DNA of 64,000 nucleotides from Haemophilus sputorum CCUG 13788 (GTDB lineage: Bacteria; Pseudomonadota; Gammaproteobacteria; Enterobacterales; Pasteurellaceae), in assembly GCF_000238795.1 (NCBI RefSeq), contig NZ_AFNK01000071.1, positions 1 to 64,000 of the forward strand. Reading direction: 5' to 3'. Shown piece after piece: positions 31,093-41,695 of this stretch. The translations under genes and the position numbers were made by a program. The notes under the pieces are model-generated. The model made no database searches. It saw nothing but the letters and a program-made list of their open reading frames with translations, and was not told the DNA's origin. Each line of letters opens with the position of its first letter. Position 1 is the first letter of the stretch.

Positions 31093-32289
31093 TTAAAGTT
31101 TTGAATCTTTAGCCGGTTGGATAACCCCTACAGCTTCTTGATCAGAAACTTCGACTAATGCATGATTTTCTAAACGTTGGAAACCGCCAGTAACAATTAA
31201 ATCTCCAGCTTTAACGCCTTTTGATAATAATGCATAAATGCCATTACGATCTAAAGTCTTCACTTCCGTTTGTTTTGCACGATACATCTTGCTTAAATCT
31301 TTATCAGGATTTTGTGCCGATAATTTATTTTTATCTTCATCTGAAAGTGGTTGCAATACATATAAGGTTTCACCATACATGGTATAGGTAACTGCAATTT
31401 GAGGTACCACAATTTGTTCTTGTTTAGTCGGTAATGCCACGTTTAAACGAGCGAACATACCTGAAAGTAATTTTTCACCACCTTCAGTAATCACTGCCTC
31501 TAGGTTGATTAAACCAGTATTACGGTCAACAGCAGGATCAATTGCGATGATATTCGCAGGGAATGTCTGACCTGGGAGCGCATCAATTTCTGCTGTAACT
31601 TTCTGACCTACCGCAATTTTCTCTACATCAGTTTGTGGCAAAGTAAAACGAATTTTCATTGAACTTTGGTCTTCCACACGCACAATTTCTGTTCCTGTAG
31701 AAATATATTGGCCTAAGTTCACATTCACGATACCTGCAACACCACTAAATGGCGCATAGATTTTACGACGACCAATTGAAGATTTTAGAGATTCAATGTT
31801 CGCAAGCAATTGATTGTAAGTTGATTGCGCATTGTCTAGCTCTGCTTTTGAGGCACTATTGGATGCTACTAAAGTACGATAACGATCAAGCGTTGCTTTC
31901 GCGTTTGGTAATTGTGCTTGAGAAGCTTTTAATGTTGCCTCTTCAACTGCATCGTCTAACTCTACCAATAAATCCCCTTTATTAACACGCTGACCTGATT
32001 TCACATTTACACGCGTAACCGTACCAGAAGCTTGCGCACTTAGCATTGCACCTTGATTAGGGCGAATATAACCTACTGCAGCAATTTGCGGTGTCCATTC
32101 ACGTGTTTTCACCGTCATTGCAGTAACTTGACTAACCTTTTCAGGCATATTGGCTGCCGCTTCACTCTTTTTAAATGAGATAAATTTTTGCATTCCTGTC
32201 ACACCAGCAAAAAGGACTAATACAATAATCAAAGTGATTACAATCAGTACTTTTCTACCTGTGGAGGTTTTTTTATTATCTGTTGTCAT
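31093..32289 (-). CDS. acrA: RND efflux periplasmic adaptor (AcrA-like)
   Basis: Membrane-fusion protein that joins the RND pump to an outer-membrane channel. In 398 residues it has an N-terminal membrane anchor (about 13-35) without a lipobox, the first lipoyl half GTVTRVNVKSGQRVNKGDLLVELDD (from about residue 90), an alpha-helical hairpin, the second lipoyl half RRKIYAPFSGVAGIVNVNLGQYI, and beta-barrel and membrane-proximal domains. It is followed at 12 bases by the pump gene. A 20-bp imperfect palindrome (32364-32383) lies upstream and could be an operator. The MarR gene precedes it on the same strand. Confidence 0.9.
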   Translation of the reverse strand: MTTDNKKTSTGRKVLIVITLIIVLVLFAGVTGMQKFISFKKSEAAANMPEKVSQVTAMTVKTREWTPQIAAVGYIRPNQGAMLSAQASGTVTRVNVKSGQRVNKGDLLVELDDAVEEATLKASQAQLPNAKATLDRYRTLVASNSASKAELDNAQSTYNQLLANIESLKSSIGRRKIYAPFSGVAGIVNVNLGQYISTGTEIVRVEDQSSMKIRFTLPQTDVEKIAVGQKVTAEIDALPGQTFPANIIAIDPAVDRNTGLINLEAVITEGGEKLLSGMFARLNVALPTKQEQIVVPQIAVTYTMYGETLYVLQPLSDEDKNKLSAQNPDKDLSKMYRAKQTEVKTLDRNGIYALLSKGVKAGDLIVTGGFQRLENHALVEVSDQEAVGVIQPAKDSKL

Positions 32290-32363
32290 AGATTCTCCGT
32301 AAGACTAATAAACTTTCAACATCCATCACTTTTTAACAAAGCAATCATGTTTTATTTAATACT

Positions 32364-32383
32364 GAAGCAGAACATTCTACTTC
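32364..32383. promoter_or_regulatory. Operator-like palindrome upstream of acrA
   Basis: GAAGCAGAA and TTCTACTTC are inverted repeats separated by CA (8 of 9 pairs). A possible minus-strand -10 (TATTAA, 32356-32361) lies right next to it, 67 bases before the adaptor ATG. Binding by the neighbouring MarR protein is inference. Confidence 0.5.
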
Positions 32384-32421
32384 TTAAAGTTGTGATAAAT
32401 AGGCTATGCCTAAACTAGAAA

Positions 32422-32460
32422 ACAAGCGGTTTAATTTTCTCAAACTTTTGCAAATTTATT
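32422..32460 (+). repeat. Extended uptake signal sequence downstream of marR
   Basis: ACAAGCGGT (32422-32430) followed by TTAATTTTCTCAAACTTTTGCAAA, the full extended form. It stands alone, in the gap between marR and acrA, so it is not a paired terminator. Confidence 0.75.
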
Positions 32461-32899
32461 TGGCAGCATCAATGTCGCTTAGAATTTCTTCACCTAAGAA
32501 TTCACTTAATTGGCGAGTTAATGTAATCAATACCTCGCTTTTTTCCTCTCCTAACCGAGTAAACACTTTATTTTCTAGCATGTTTAAACGTGCCATCATA
32601 GGTTCAGCAAATGCTCTACCCTTTTCAGTTAACTGAATTCGTTTTTCTCTTTTATCTAAACAAACTGCGGCGGGCTCAATAATGCCCTCTTTTAATAAAT
32701 TCTTACAAATTGGCGATAATGTTTGTTTTTGAATAAAAAAATCTGTGCAAATTTCTTGTTGACTACGATGTGGATGTCGTAAAAGGCTACAAAGAATCCA
32801 CAATACATGGACGTTATCTAGCCCTTCATTTTTTGCCCAAAGGGTGTACATTTGTTTGATATATGTAATGGAATGTCCTAACTGTTCCATCCTTACCAT
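32456..32899 (-). CDS. MarR-family transcriptional regulator
   Basis: Winged-helix regulator, probably a dimeric repressor. The 147-residue protein has the MarR order: N-terminal dimer helix, DNA-recognition helix around SQQEICTDFFIQKQTLSPICKNLLKEG (about 65-91), wing DKREKRIQLTEKGRAFAEPM, and a C-terminal dimer helix. The ATG at 32897-32899 has GGAGG ten bases upstream; another ATG three codons later is too close to its AGG. It lies directly upstream of acrA-acrB on the same strand, so it probably controls that pump. In H. influenzae the known acrAB is paired with a TetR-type AcrR instead. A 49-bp dyad covers its own promoter. Confidence 0.85.
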   Translation of the reverse strand: MVRMEQLGHSITYIKQMYTLWAKNEGLDNVHVLWILCSLLRHPHRSQQEICTDFFIQKQTLSPICKNLLKEGIIEPAAVCLDKREKRIQLTEKGRAFAEPMMARLNMLENKVFTRLGEEKSEVLITLTRQLSEFLGEEILSDIDAAK

Positions 32900-32920
32900 G
32901 CGTTTTTATCCTCCAACCAA

Positions 32921-32969
32921 TAGTCTGAAATTTTACTAATGGCAGGCATTTTAGTAAAATAACAGACTA
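32921..32969. promoter_or_regulatory. 49-bp dyad over the marR promoter
   Basis: TAGTCTG (32921-32927) and ATTTTACTAA (32930-32939) are mirrored by TTAGTAAAAT (32951-32960) and CAGACTA (32963-32969), all symmetric about base 32945. Only two positions per arm and the centre are unpaired. A candidate minus-strand promoter (TTGAAT 32971-32976, 16-base spacer, TAAAAT 32949-32954) overlaps it. Likely an operator for autoregulation; inference. Confidence 0.6.
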
Positions 32970-33084
32970 TATTCAACTGAATTTTTTACTTTTTTCGATC
33001 CGCTTTTCCATTTTTTTGCCCTTTCTGCCCTCTATTTTTTCTCCAATTTATGTTACTATCACGCCAGTTTTTAGAGGAATCCCT

Positions 33085-33312
33085 ATGGCAATTCAATCCA
33101 AATATAAAAGCGAACAACTTGATAATTTAATCCAAGATCTTTTTATTGTTCTTGAACAACATAAAGCACCGAATGATCTTGCGTTAATGGCATTAGGTAA
33201 TTTAGTGACGAACATTATTCGCAATAATGCTAAAGATGATGTGCAACGTGAGCGTTTAGCTCAAGCGTTCGGAAATACGCTTCAAAACGCACTCGCGCCA
33301 ACCAAACAATAA
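33085..33312 (+). CDS. yejL: YejL-family protein (UPF0352)
   Basis: Small conserved gammaproteobacterial protein of unknown function, 75 residues. It starts MAIQSKYKSEQLDNLIQDL, has the conserved APNDLALMALGNLVTNII centre, and is all-helical with no signal or membrane helix. The ATG at 33085 has AGAGGAAT before it; an in-frame extension to 33016 lacks a ribosome site and is not in the family. yejM follows at nine bases, as in E. coli, where the pair is also adjacent. A role with YejM is only suggested by this conserved neighbourhood. Confidence 0.93.
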   Translation: MAIQSKYKSEQLDNLIQDLFIVLEQHKAPNDLALMALGNLVTNIIRNNAKDDVQRERLAQAFGNTLQNALAPTKQ

Positions 33313-33321
33313 TTTAAAGCT

Positions 33322-35043
33322 ATGTTAAATCGCCTGAAAGAAGCTACTCTGCCTGCCAATACCCGCCAATACCGTGAAGAAACCGCTGACCGGATTTCAT
33401 GGGGGCATTGGTTTGCGCTGTTTAATATTATTCTGGCGATTTTAATTGCTTCTCGTTATGCCTTTAATGCCGATTGGCCTAATACCCTTTCTGGCAAACT
33501 TTATTTCTTTATTAGCTTATTTGGCCATTTCAGTTTTGTTGTTTTTGCCTTTTACTTGCTGCTTCTTTTTCCACTGAGTTTTGTGATCAAAAATGTCCGT
33601 GGTTTTCGTGCATTTTCGGTAATCTTTGCCACATTCGGGCAAACATTATTACTACTTGATACCGAAGTTTTCAAACAATTCTATCTCCATCTTTCTCCTT
33701 TAGTTTGGGATTTATTAGTCAATCCAGATAACGGCGAACTAGCACGCCAATGGCAGCTACTTTTCGTTCCCATGCCACTTATTTTGTTAATGGAAATGCT
33801 TTACTCCCGTTGGTGTTGGCAGAAACTACGTAGTTTTAATCGCCAAACTTGGGGGAAATATGTTGCGAGCTTTTTCTTAAGTTGCTTTGTTGCAACTCAC
33901 TTAATTTATGCATGGGCCGATACTAACCTAAACCGCCCAATTGCCTCACAAAAAGCAAATTATCCACTTTCTTACCCAATGACCGCACGTAGTTTCTTGG
34001 AAAAACATGGGCTAATTGATATTGAAGAACTAGAACAACAAGCTGAGAACATGGGGCGAGTTGATAGTTTCTATTTGAATTATCCAAAACAAGCAATAGA
34101 GGTAACGAAATCAGCAAAAGTCAATCTGTTATTAGTCAATATTAGTGGATTAGCACCTGAAAAGATCAATACGCAGCTCATGCCATCATTAAAAGCGATT
34201 AGCTTAAACTCGCATGAATTTACTAATCACTATGCGGCTGCAGATAACCCAACAGCAAGTACGCTTGGCTTATTCTACAGCCTAAGTGGCAAATATCTTG
34301 ATTCTGTATTAAGCGAAAAAACTGCCTCGCCTTTTATTGAGGTATTCCAAAAAGAACAATATCAATTTGGCTTGTTCTCTTATAACAGCTTTAAAGCACC
34401 AATTTATCAACGTGCGATGCTAAAAGAATTCAAGCTTCCCAAAACAACAGGGAATGAAAACACGCTGAATGCTTGGTATAAATGGTTTGTGCAAAGAGAT
34501 ATCACAAAACCGTTCTTTAGCTATTTAGAACTCACGGCTTCTGAAAACCTAATTGATTTAGACCAACGATTATTCAACCAAATTTGGCAAGAATTAGCTG
34601 AACAAGGCACGTTAAAAAACACCCTAGTAGTGATTACCTCTGACTTAGCACCATCAGAGCAACTTAAAAATGACTTTAGCCAAGCGCATATTCGAGTGCC
34701 ATTTATTGTTTATTGGCAAGGTGATGCGAAAAAATACCATCAACTTTCTAGCCACCTTGATTTTATGCCGACGATCTTACGTCAATTCTTTGGAGTCACT
34801 ACACCAATTAAATCCTATGCACAAGGTGTTGATTTAAGTGAAGCAAACGAACGTGTATTTATTTTAGCGACTAATTTAGATTGGAATGTTGCAATACTGC
34901 CAGATGGAGAACAATATCATCTTAATCGTAAAGGCAAATTTGAGAAATTTAATGCACAAGGTGAGAAAGAAAAAGTGGAGCGCCCTCCACTTCCAATCTT
35001 CTTACAGCTGATTAAACAAAGTAATCAATTTATTGAGAAATAA
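33322..35043 (+). CDS. yejM: Inner-membrane sulfatase-like protein YejM/PbgA (LapC)
   Basis: Essential regulator of lipopolysaccharide synthesis in E. coli and Salmonella: it interacts with LapB to control FtsH-dependent turnover of LpxC. The 573-residue protein has about five membrane helices (about 25-190), a short linker and a periplasmic alkaline-phosphatase/sulfatase-like domain (about 250-560) with NHYAAADNPTASTLGLFYSLSG, VVITSDLAPSEQ and SSHLDFMPTILRQFFG. Metal ligands of true sulfatases are not obvious, matching the known non-catalytic role. It is co-transcribed with yejL and followed by a terminator. Confidence 0.93.
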   Translation: MLNRLKEATLPANTRQYREETADRISWGHWFALFNIILAILIASRYAFNADWPNTLSGKLYFFISLFGHFSFVVFAFYLLLLFPLSFVIKNVRGFRAFSVIFATFGQTLLLLDTEVFKQFYLHLSPLVWDLLVNPDNGELARQWQLLFVPMPLILLMEMLYSRWCWQKLRSFNRQTWGKYVASFFLSCFVATHLIYAWADTNLNRPIASQKANYPLSYPMTARSFLEKHGLIDIEELEQQAENMGRVDSFYLNYPKQAIEVTKSAKVNLLLVNISGLAPEKINTQLMPSLKAISLNSHEFTNHYAAADNPTASTLGLFYSLSGKYLDSVLSEKTASPFIEVFQKEQYQFGLFSYNSFKAPIYQRAMLKEFKLPKTTGNENTLNAWYKWFVQRDITKPFFSYLELTASENLIDLDQRLFNQIWQELAEQGTLKNTLVVITSDLAPSEQLKNDFSQAHIRVPFIVYWQGDAKKYHQLSSHLDFMPTILRQFFGVTTPIKSYAQGVDLSEANERVFILATNLDWNVAILPDGEQYHLNRKGKFEKFNAQGEKEKVERPPLPIFLQLIKQSNQFIEK

Positions 35044-35044
35044 A

Positions 35045-35073
35045 ATACGCCCTCATTTGAGGGCATATTTTTT
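35045..35073. terminator. Terminator between yejM and sotB
   Basis: GCCCTCA and TGAGGGC form a stem with a TT centre, flanked by ATA and TAT, followed on the plus strand by TTTTTT. The genes converge, so it may act both ways. Confidence 0.8.
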
Positions 35074-35082
35074 ATAGCTAAA

Positions 35083-36267
35083 TTAGTTTTTCTGATTGCT
35101 AGCAAATCGCATAAAAAGGAAGCCCAGCCAAAGCAATGCGACTAAAACAAATGCACCCCCAACATTGCCTACTTGAGCCAAACTAAGATGTTGAATCACA
35201 AGGCTTCCAATAAGCGCGCCGCCACCGATTCCCATATTATAAATACCAGAATAAATCGCGGTTGCCACATCTGTAGCATCTGGTGCTAATTCCAATACTT
35301 TCATCTGCAAGGCAATACTCAGGCCAGTAATACCCATCCCCCATAAGAACACCACAATAAAAATCGCACAAATATGTTCACTAAATGGCAATAAGCTAAA
35401 TTGCATTAAAATAATTAGCCCAAGGCATCCCATAAGAAATTTATTTGGCATACGTTTATATAAGCGTCCAAAAATAAAACTGGCCATTACGCCTGCTAAG
35501 CCAAATACTAATAAAATGGCTGTTCCGGTTTCTGCGCTAACTTGGCTGATTTTAACGATAAATGGCTCAATATAGCTATACCCCGTAAAATGTCCTGAAA
35601 TCGCAATGACAGTTGTTAAATAAATACCTATTAGCATCGGACGTTTTATTAAAATAGGTAAACTACTCAATGAACCTGCATTTTGGCTAGGTAAGTGCGG
35701 TAATAATTTCCACATCACCAACATAATTACACAAGCAATCACTGCAATTACTGCGAAAGTAGAACGCCAATCTAACGCTTGTCCAATCATTCTGCCTAGC
35801 GGCAAACCAAGAATCATTGCCAATGAACTTCCTAAAGCTAATAAACCTAATGCTTGCTGTTTCTTATCTTTAGGTGCAACACGAATCACTAAAGAAGCTG
35901 TAATCGACCAAAATAGGGCATGAGCTAACGCAATGCCAATACGTGAGATCAACAGAACCTCAAAATTCCAAGCAATAATGGATAAGCCATGGCTGATAAT
36001 AAATACCGTAAACAGTAGCATTAACAGTTTTTTACGTTCTATTTTTGCTGAAAATAACATCAACGGTAAAGAAGCTAAAAATACTACCCAAGCATAAACG
36101 GTAATCATCAACCCTACAGTAGATGTTTCCATTTCAAAGCTCTGCGCAATATCGGAAAGTAATGCCACAGGAATAAATTCCGTGGTATTAAAAATAAAAG
36201 CAGAGAGTGAAAAAGCTAACACCCGTAATAGCGCAAGGCGCCGATACTCTGTTCTTGAAATCATCAT
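35083..36267 (-). CDS. sotB: Sugar efflux transporter SotB (MFS)
   Basis: Twelve-helix major facilitator exporter; E. coli SotB (YdeA) exports arabinose and related sugars or inducers. The 394-residue protein has the family start AFIFNTTEFIPVALLSDIAQSF (from about residue 21), the loop ERKKL, the SRIGIALAHALFWSITASL helix, LGLPLGRMIGQ, and late motifs KVLELAPDATDVATAIYSG and NMGIGGGALIG. AAAAGGAA precedes the ATG. It lies downstream of mukB on the same strand, separated from it by a terminator. Substrate is not shown. Confidence 0.88.
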   Translation of the reverse strand: MMISRTEYRRLALLRVLAFSLSAFIFNTTEFIPVALLSDIAQSFEMETSTVGLMITVYAWVVFLASLPLMLFSAKIERKKLLMLLFTVFIISHGLSIIAWNFEVLLISRIGIALAHALFWSITASLVIRVAPKDKKQQALGLLALGSSLAMILGLPLGRMIGQALDWRSTFAVIAVIACVIMLVMWKLLPHLPSQNAGSLSSLPILIKRPMLIGIYLTTVIAISGHFTGYSYIEPFIVKISQVSAETGTAILLVFGLAGVMASFIFGRLYKRMPNKFLMGCLGLIILMQFSLLPFSEHICAIFIVVFLWGMGITGLSIALQMKVLELAPDATDVATAIYSGIYNMGIGGGALIGSLVIQHLSLAQVGNVGGAFVLVALLWLGFLFMRFASNQKN

Positions 36268-36293
36268 TATTATTTGTTCCTTTTGTTGTAAAA

Positions 36294-36355
36294 AAACAAG
36301 CGGTCAAATTTTCTCATTCTTTTGCAAAAAGAACTGAAAAAATCACCGCTTGTTT
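36294..36355 (-). terminator. mukB terminator from an inverted uptake-sequence pair
   Basis: AAACAAGCGGT and ACCGCTTGTTT form an 11-bp stem with a long AT-rich loop. Both arms carry the extended uptake motif with TTTTGCAAAA inside. On the minus strand the stem runs into seven T, just past the mukB stop. Confidence 0.8.
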
Positions 36356-36378
36356 GCCTTGTTCTAGTAACAGATTAT

Positions 36379-39300
36379 TTATTGCTGCCCAAAACCTTTT
36401 AATCCAACCACATGAACATACTCTTGGTTATTGGTAATTTTACGTACCAATTTATAAGTTGTACCACGTTCTGGGCTAATGTTTTCTGGTGCGGCAATCA
36501 ATAATTGCATATCCAATCGTTCACAAAGCTCAAACAAGGTATTGATAGACATCGCATCCAAACGTGCTGCTTCATCTAGGAATAACAAGCGACACGGAAG
36601 AATATCCTTCGCACGTAAACGTCTAGATTCCTCTTCCCAGCTTTGAACGACCATCAAGAGAATCGACATCCCCGTACCGATCGCTTCACCGGTTGAAAGT
36701 GAACTACTTTCCGCACGCATCCAACCGTCCGCACCACGTAAGGTTTCAACTTCTAAATCTAGGTAGTTACGATAATCTAATAATTCCTCACCAATGGTCT
36801 GCGGTGTGCGTTGTCCCATTTCAATATGCGGATTGACACGTTTGTATAACATCGCTAAAGCTTCTGAGAAACTTAGTTTTTGACTATCAAACAAGTCTTT
36901 ATGCGCTTCACGATCTTCACTTAACGCGTTAAGCAAAATCGCATGCGTATCACGAATATTCACCACTAAACGAACACCTTTAACCTGACCAAAGGCAATG
37001 TTTTGCAAGCCTTGGTTAAGTTGCAAGATGCGGTTTTGTTCACGTTGAATGGTTTTACGTAAAATGTTCGCAACCGATTCTGCACTAATTGCTAATTTTT
37101 TCTCACGGCTTGTCAACTCATTTGTTAAGCGAGCCAACTCAATTTCCATTTGCTCAATCGCATCAATTGGATCATCGGTTTTGATAATGTCTTGACGGAT
37201 TCGCTCACGTAAATGTTGGTAAACCGCAATAAAGAATGCCACTTTATTTTCTGGTTTACGGTTATCTTCAGAAGCACGCAAACTATCGCGTAAGTATTCG
37301 TTATCTGCAACAGCTGTACGTAATGCACCTAAAGCCTTATCTGAAATTGACCGTAATTCATCGCTAGATTGATATGCCAATTCACGGCGATTCAAACGTT
37401 TTTCCACATCACTATTGCGAGAAAGTTTTAATACCAAGCACCAACTTGCTTTGGCTTGAACGACTAATTCACGTTGTGCTTTATAATCACGTTCTGCTTT
37501 ACGCAACAAACGATTAAGATTTTCAATTTCCGCTTCGATTGTGCCTAATTGCTTATCTAAATAGCCTTTTCTTGCTCGTTGTTGGCTTAAACGTTGTTGT
37601 AATTCATCGCGACGATCTCTTGCACGCGCTTCCGCACCAATATCACCACGAACGCCGAGATCATCAATTTCACGAATCAGCTCTTCTAACATCTGATTTT
37701 TCGCTTCATAAGCACTACGCAAGCTTGTTAATACTTGATTGTATTGACTAAATTGCGCTTGTGCTTGACGAAGTGCCTCTTTCGCTTGTTCGCGCATTTG
37801 CTGTGCTTGCGTTAATTGTGACCGTAATTGTTCAGTTAATGCAGAACCTTCAGCACTAATAGATTCGTGGTAGCCAAAATGCACACGGCGTTGCATAACA
37901 TCAGACAAGGCAAACACTTTTTGTTGAGCTTGTTTTTGCATCGCTTTTTGCGTTGCATATTCGGCTTCTAACTGTTCAAATTTTGCAGGATCGCTCTTCA
38001 ACGCGGCTGCTATCGGCTCTAATTGAGTTAATGTCGCACCAAATTGACGGATAAATTGCTCATCTTCTTGTGCTTCATCTAATTGTACACGACACTCTTC
38101 TACGCGTTCTGCTAAAGTTTCATCCGCAAGTAAGCCTACAAGCGGTAGAATTTTGCTTAACATTTGCAATTGCGCTTTTAAGCTCTCTAATTGCTGACGA
38201 AGTTGCTGTTCTTCACCTGCAGCCTGATTTAAAGCACGCTCAATTTCCGCACGCTCTGCCGCTAATGCTTGCATTTGTGATTCCGGATTATCTTGGAATG
38301 CTAAACTCAAATGCGTTCCCACGAACTGGCTTAAATGTTGCTGTAAGCGCTGACATTTTTGTACTTCAAATGCCTGCTCAGCATGTTTTTCAGTAATCTC
38401 ATCACGCTGCGCTTTTAAAGTTTCTAAATGTTTTTCACGAGCCGCACGGCCAAATAACGGAACTTCAGGGAACTTAGAATAGCGCCATTGACGATCAGAG
38501 ACTTTAACAATTACGCCTTCGCCAAATTCTTCGCTAGAAAATACCGCATCATCAAATGCTGCTGGGTCGCCTTCAATAAAATAAAGATCTTCTGGGTAAT
38601 CTTCTAATTTTTCTAACTGATGTTTAACTGCTTCTAAATCTCGCACAACAATCGCATGACGCGCTTCACCATAAAGTGCGGAGAAATAAGGAGCATCTTC
38701 AATCGATACATCATCATATAATTCAGAAAGTAATACACCGCCAAAACGTTCTGCTAATTGATTTAGACGAGGATCATCAGCACCATCTGGTTGGCTTAAT
38801 CGGCTAATTTGCTCATCTAACTCCGCTTCTTGTCGCGCAAGCGTGTCACGCGCAAGCGTTGCCTCACGTTCTTTGGTCAGCATATTTTGCATAAAACGCA
38901 TTACAGATTGGCTTGCTTCGAACGTCTCACCACACTGTTCTTCTAAACGTGTGAGTGCCGATTGTGCCGCATGCCATGCCGGTGCATTTTTAGCTAATTG
39001 GGCATATTGCTGATTAAGCTGTTCACGTTGTTGACGTTGCTCAGAACGTTGTTCCACCAATTCTGCCAACTCCGCTTCAACCTCTTCAAGTTGCGCTTGT
39101 TGGCTATCTGCGTAATCTTGTAATTCTGCTGCTTGACTAAATGCGGTTTGTGCTTTTTGATTAAACTGCGCTAATAAAGCTTCAGCTTGCACTTGTTGCG
39201 CTAAGCGTTGCTCTAAATCTGCTAATTTTTGACGTAAAGTGACCGCTTGTGCTGCTTGCATTTTCTGTTCTGGGAAAGCACTTAATAATTGACGGGCTTC

Positions 39301-40875
39301 ATCCCATGCTTGGGCCCGGTCAATCTTGCCAGAAACTTTGCGAACTAATTCATACGCTTTTTCAAACTGATCTTTTGCCATATCAGAAACCGACAAACGC
39401 TGTTCTAAATCGAACACGGCATCTGTTAATTCTGTTGCTTGAGCATTAAATTCAGCATGGTAGTCTTCCACATTATGTAAGTCTAAATGAGGTAAACCAC
39501 ATAATTGTTTCGCTTTTTCTAACGCAGCAATCGCTTGTTGATATTGTAAAGCTCGCGTTTGTTGTGCATCTAACGCTTGTTGATAGTCTGCTAATTGGCT
39601 ACGTAAAGCTTCTACTTGATCATCAGCCTCATCAGCCTGCGCTTGAGCGTGATCCATATTATCGGCCACTTCTTCCAACGCCATTTGCTGTTCTTCTAAT
39701 TTTTCTTGTAGCCCTTCAACTTCATCTTGATAGCGTTCGATTTTTTCTTGATGGCGTAATGCATTCATCACTAAATTGAGATGATCGTTCGCAGAATTAT
39801 ATTCTGCCTCTAATCCTTGCTCGTTTTCAGTAATTTCTGCCACTTCACGGCTAAATTCGACTAAGCGTTGTTGCTCAAGGGTAAGTTGCGATTTAGTTTG
39901 CGACCACGCTTGGCGATGTTCTAATGCTAACTGAACATTACCACGACGCTCATTGGCATGACGCATATAATCTGCTGATACATAATTGGTTGATTCAGTA
40001 ATCAAACGCTTAAACATATCACGATCAGATTGTGTAACCTTAATTGCTTCTAATGTCATACGGTTTTCGCGTAATGCCGATTCCATATCTTTGAAAGCTT
40101 GGCGTACACCAGTATTTTCTGGCAATAAGTAATCGCGCAGAGATTTGGTAATCACGCTAGAGATCCCGCCGTATAGCGAGGCTTCAATTAATTTATAGAA
40201 TTTGCTACGGTCTGCCGGTGAACGTAGGCGTTTTGGTAAAACACCCAAGTCGAACATAAAGCTGTGGTAATCAGTGATCGCATGGTACTGCTTAAAAGTA
40301 ATCTCTGTGCCTTCAAACTGTTCTTTTAGCTCATTTAACGCTAGCACACGCGCTTTATCGCCAACCTGTTCGGTTAATACGCTAATAATCGACTGAGTTG
40401 CTGGAATGTTTTGTAATGAGAATGGACGAATATCCACTTTTTTATCACGCCCTGCAATTTGTTGTAAGCGAACACCAGTCACAACACGTTGCCCACGTGA
40501 ATTCAATGACTCTAATACGGCATAACATACACCCGCTTTTAATTTACCGTATAAACCTTTATCACGAGAGCTTGAGGTTGAACCTGCTTCAGTGGTGTTT
40601 CGGAAGTTTAAAAGCGTAAGATCTGGAATTAGCGCTGTTACAAAACCCGCCATGGTGGTTGATTTACCTGCACCGTTTCCCCCTGAAAGGGTGGTCACGA
40701 GATCATCTAAATCAAAAGTACGGGCAAAAAAGCCATTCCAGTTAATGAGCGTTAATGAGCGGAATTTACCGCGTGCCACATGATGACTCGCCCCAACTGC
40801 AAGCGGTGCGATTTCTGTTACGTTTTGCGAATCTGCCATACTTGGCTCATCAAATAATTCGTTTATTTCTGTCAT
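36379..40875 (-). CDS. mukB: Chromosome condensin subunit MukB
   Basis: SMC-like ATPase that compacts and helps segregate the chromosome with MukE and MukF. The 1498-residue protein has the N-terminal head with Walker [11 protein letters not shown] (about 65-74), a long coiled coil rich in Gln, Glu, Ala and Leu, and a central hinge around residues 650-800. A second coiled coil leads to the C-terminal head with the signature [17 protein letters not shown] and Walker [12 protein letters not shown]. Length matches E. coli MukB (1486). It is last in mukF-mukE-mukB. In E. coli the hinge binds ParC, whose gene here lies just upstream of the operon. Confidence 0.97.
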   Translation of the reverse strand: MTEINELFDEPSMADSQNVTEIAPLAVGASHHVARGKFRSLTLINWNGFFARTFDLDDLVTTLSGGNGAGKSTTMAGFVTALIPDLTLLNFRNTTEAGSTSSSRDKGLYGKLKAGVCYAVLESLNSRGQRVVTGVRLQQIAGRDKKVDIRPFSLQNIPATQSIISVLTEQVGDKARVLALNELKEQFEGTEITFKQYHAITDYHSFMFDLGVLPKRLRSPADRSKFYKLIEASLYGGISSVITKSLRDYLLPENTGVRQAFKDMESALRENRMTLEAIKVTQSDRDMFKRLITESTNYVSADYMRHANERRGNVQLALEHRQAWSQTKSQLTLEQQRLVEFSREVAEITENEQGLEAEYNSANDHLNLVMNALRHQEKIERYQDEVEGLQEKLEEQQMALEEVADNMDHAQAQADEADDQVEALRSQLADYQQALDAQQTRALQYQQAIAALEKAKQLCGLPHLDLHNVEDYHAEFNAQATELTDAVFDLEQRLSVSDMAKDQFEKAYELVRKVSGKIDRAQAWDEARQLLSAFPEQKMQAAQAVTLRQKLADLEQRLAQQVQAEALLAQFNQKAQTAFSQAAELQDYADSQQAQLEEVEAELAELVEQRSEQRQQREQLNQQYAQLAKNAPAWHAAQSALTRLEEQCGETFEASQSVMRFMQNMLTKEREATLARDTLARQEAELDEQISRLSQPDGADDPRLNQLAERFGGVLLSELYDDVSIEDAPYFSALYGEARHAIVVRDLEAVKHQLEKLEDYPEDLYFIEGDPAAFDDAVFSSEEFGEGVIVKVSDRQWRYSKFPEVPLFGRAAREKHLETLKAQRDEITEKHAEQAFEVQKCQRLQQHLSQFVGTHLSLAFQDNPESQMQALAAERAEIERALNQAAGEEQQLRQQLESLKAQLQMLSKILPLVGLLADETLAERVEECRVQLDEAQEDEQFIRQFGATLTQLEPIAAALKSDPAKFEQLEAEYATQKAMQKQAQQKVFALSDVMQRRVHFGYHESISAEGSALTEQLRSQLTQAQQMREQAKEALRQAQAQFSQYNQVLTSLRSAYEAKNQMLEELIREIDDLGVRGDIGAEARARDRRDELQQRLSQQRARKGYLDKQLGTIEAEIENLNRLLRKAERDYKAQRELVVQAKASWCLVLKLSRNSDVEKRLNRRELAYQSSDELRSISDKALGALRTAVADNEYLRDSLRASEDNRKPENKVAFFIAVYQHLRERIRQDIIKTDDPIDAIEQMEIELARLTNELTSREKKLAISAESVANILRKTIQREQNRILQLNQGLQNIAFGQVKGVRLVVNIRDTHAILLNALSEDREAHKDLFDSQKLSFSEALAMLYKRVNPHIEMGQRTPQTIGEELLDYRNYLDLEVETLRGADGWMRAESSSLSTGEAIGTGMSILLMVVQSWEEESRRLRAKDILPCRLLFLDEAARLDAMSINTLFELCERLDMQLLIAAPENISPERGTTYKLVRKITNNQEYVHVVGLKGFGQQ

Positions 40876-40944
40876 TTTGATTCTCTCGTAGGGTGGCTTT
40901 CATAGCACCACATACTTTCTCACAGGATAAATCCCACTCAATAA

Positions 40945-41661
40945 TTATTCTTCGTTCTCTTCGATTTCGTCTGGGTTATCTGACTCTTTCATTAAGTCAA
41001 CATTTTGTTCAGCAAGTAGCGCCGGTGTTGTCGCTTCCCCTTCACGAATTAAGCGTAATTGCGCTTCTCTCGGATCATCGCCACTACGAACATCTGCGCC
41101 AAAGCGGAATACCGATTCAGCAATAATAAATTTTTTGCTATTTTGCTCACCCACGCGAGTAATAATTCCGATACGAGCCAAGCGGCGTAATGCCCCCCCA
41201 ACTTTTTCTACTAATTTTGCGCGATCTAAGTCAGAGCCGGTAGAACGAGGGTTTACTGCTTTAAGTAATTTAGCTTCATCAGCAAGATTAAGCAGTTCTT
41301 CATAAACCTCATCTTGACTAAAAATCCCTTGTTGGGCTAAACGTTCTAGACTTAAATAGAGATAACACAACACTTTCCCCACTAGCATTTCCATTTCAGA
41401 CATTGCAGCACGATTGATTAAACTAGATGCTTTCGGGCGTAAATAGAAAAAGCCTTCTGGTGCACGAATCAATTCAACATGATAACGACGATAAAATTGC
41501 TCTAGCTCTGCTTGGAAATCCATTAAAAAAGCATGCTCATCTAGCTGTTCAATATTGATGTGTTTACCAATACGTAATTGGCTGTCTAACTGCGGGAAGA
41601 TTGGATTAGCAATAGCCAATGCCAATTTTGGCGAGATAAGGTCTTGGGTCTGCTCTGTCAT
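40945..41661 (-). CDS. mukE: Condensin accessory protein MukE
   Basis: Binds MukF and the MukB heads. The 238-residue protein has two winged-helix domains; [34 protein letters not shown] (here about 43-76) and [19 protein letters not shown] are almost as in E. coli. The tail is acidic. The ATG at 41659-41661 ([15 protein letters not shown]) is chosen over an ATG 21 bases upstream, because AGAG lies before it and the length fits the family. The gap to mukF is 57 bases and contains an uptake core; in E. coli the two genes overlap. Confidence 0.94.
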   Translation of the reverse strand: MTEQTQDLISPKLALAIANPIFPQLDSQLRIGKHINIEQLDEHAFLMDFQAELEQFYRRYHVELIRAPEGFFYLRPKASSLINRAAMSEMEMLVGKVLCYLYLSLERLAQQGIFSQDEVYEELLNLADEAKLLKAVNPRSTGSDLDRAKLVEKVGGALRRLARIGIITRVGEQNSKKFIIAESVFRFGADVRSGDDPREAQLRLIREGEATTPALLAEQNVDLMKESDNPDEIEENEE

Positions 41662-41695
41662 CTGTAATTCTCTATCGGTCATTTTATTTGCAAAT

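Noticed and set aside
35693..35701. AAGTGCGGT, the H. influenzae-type uptake core
   Set aside because: Single copy inside sotB in coding sequence; one occurrence is expected by chance and is outnumbered by the Apl-type core.
36294..36355. Long inverted repeats as IS ends or integron-type sites
   Set aside because: Arms are two opposed uptake sequences, recur at many gene ends, and no transposase or integrase is present.
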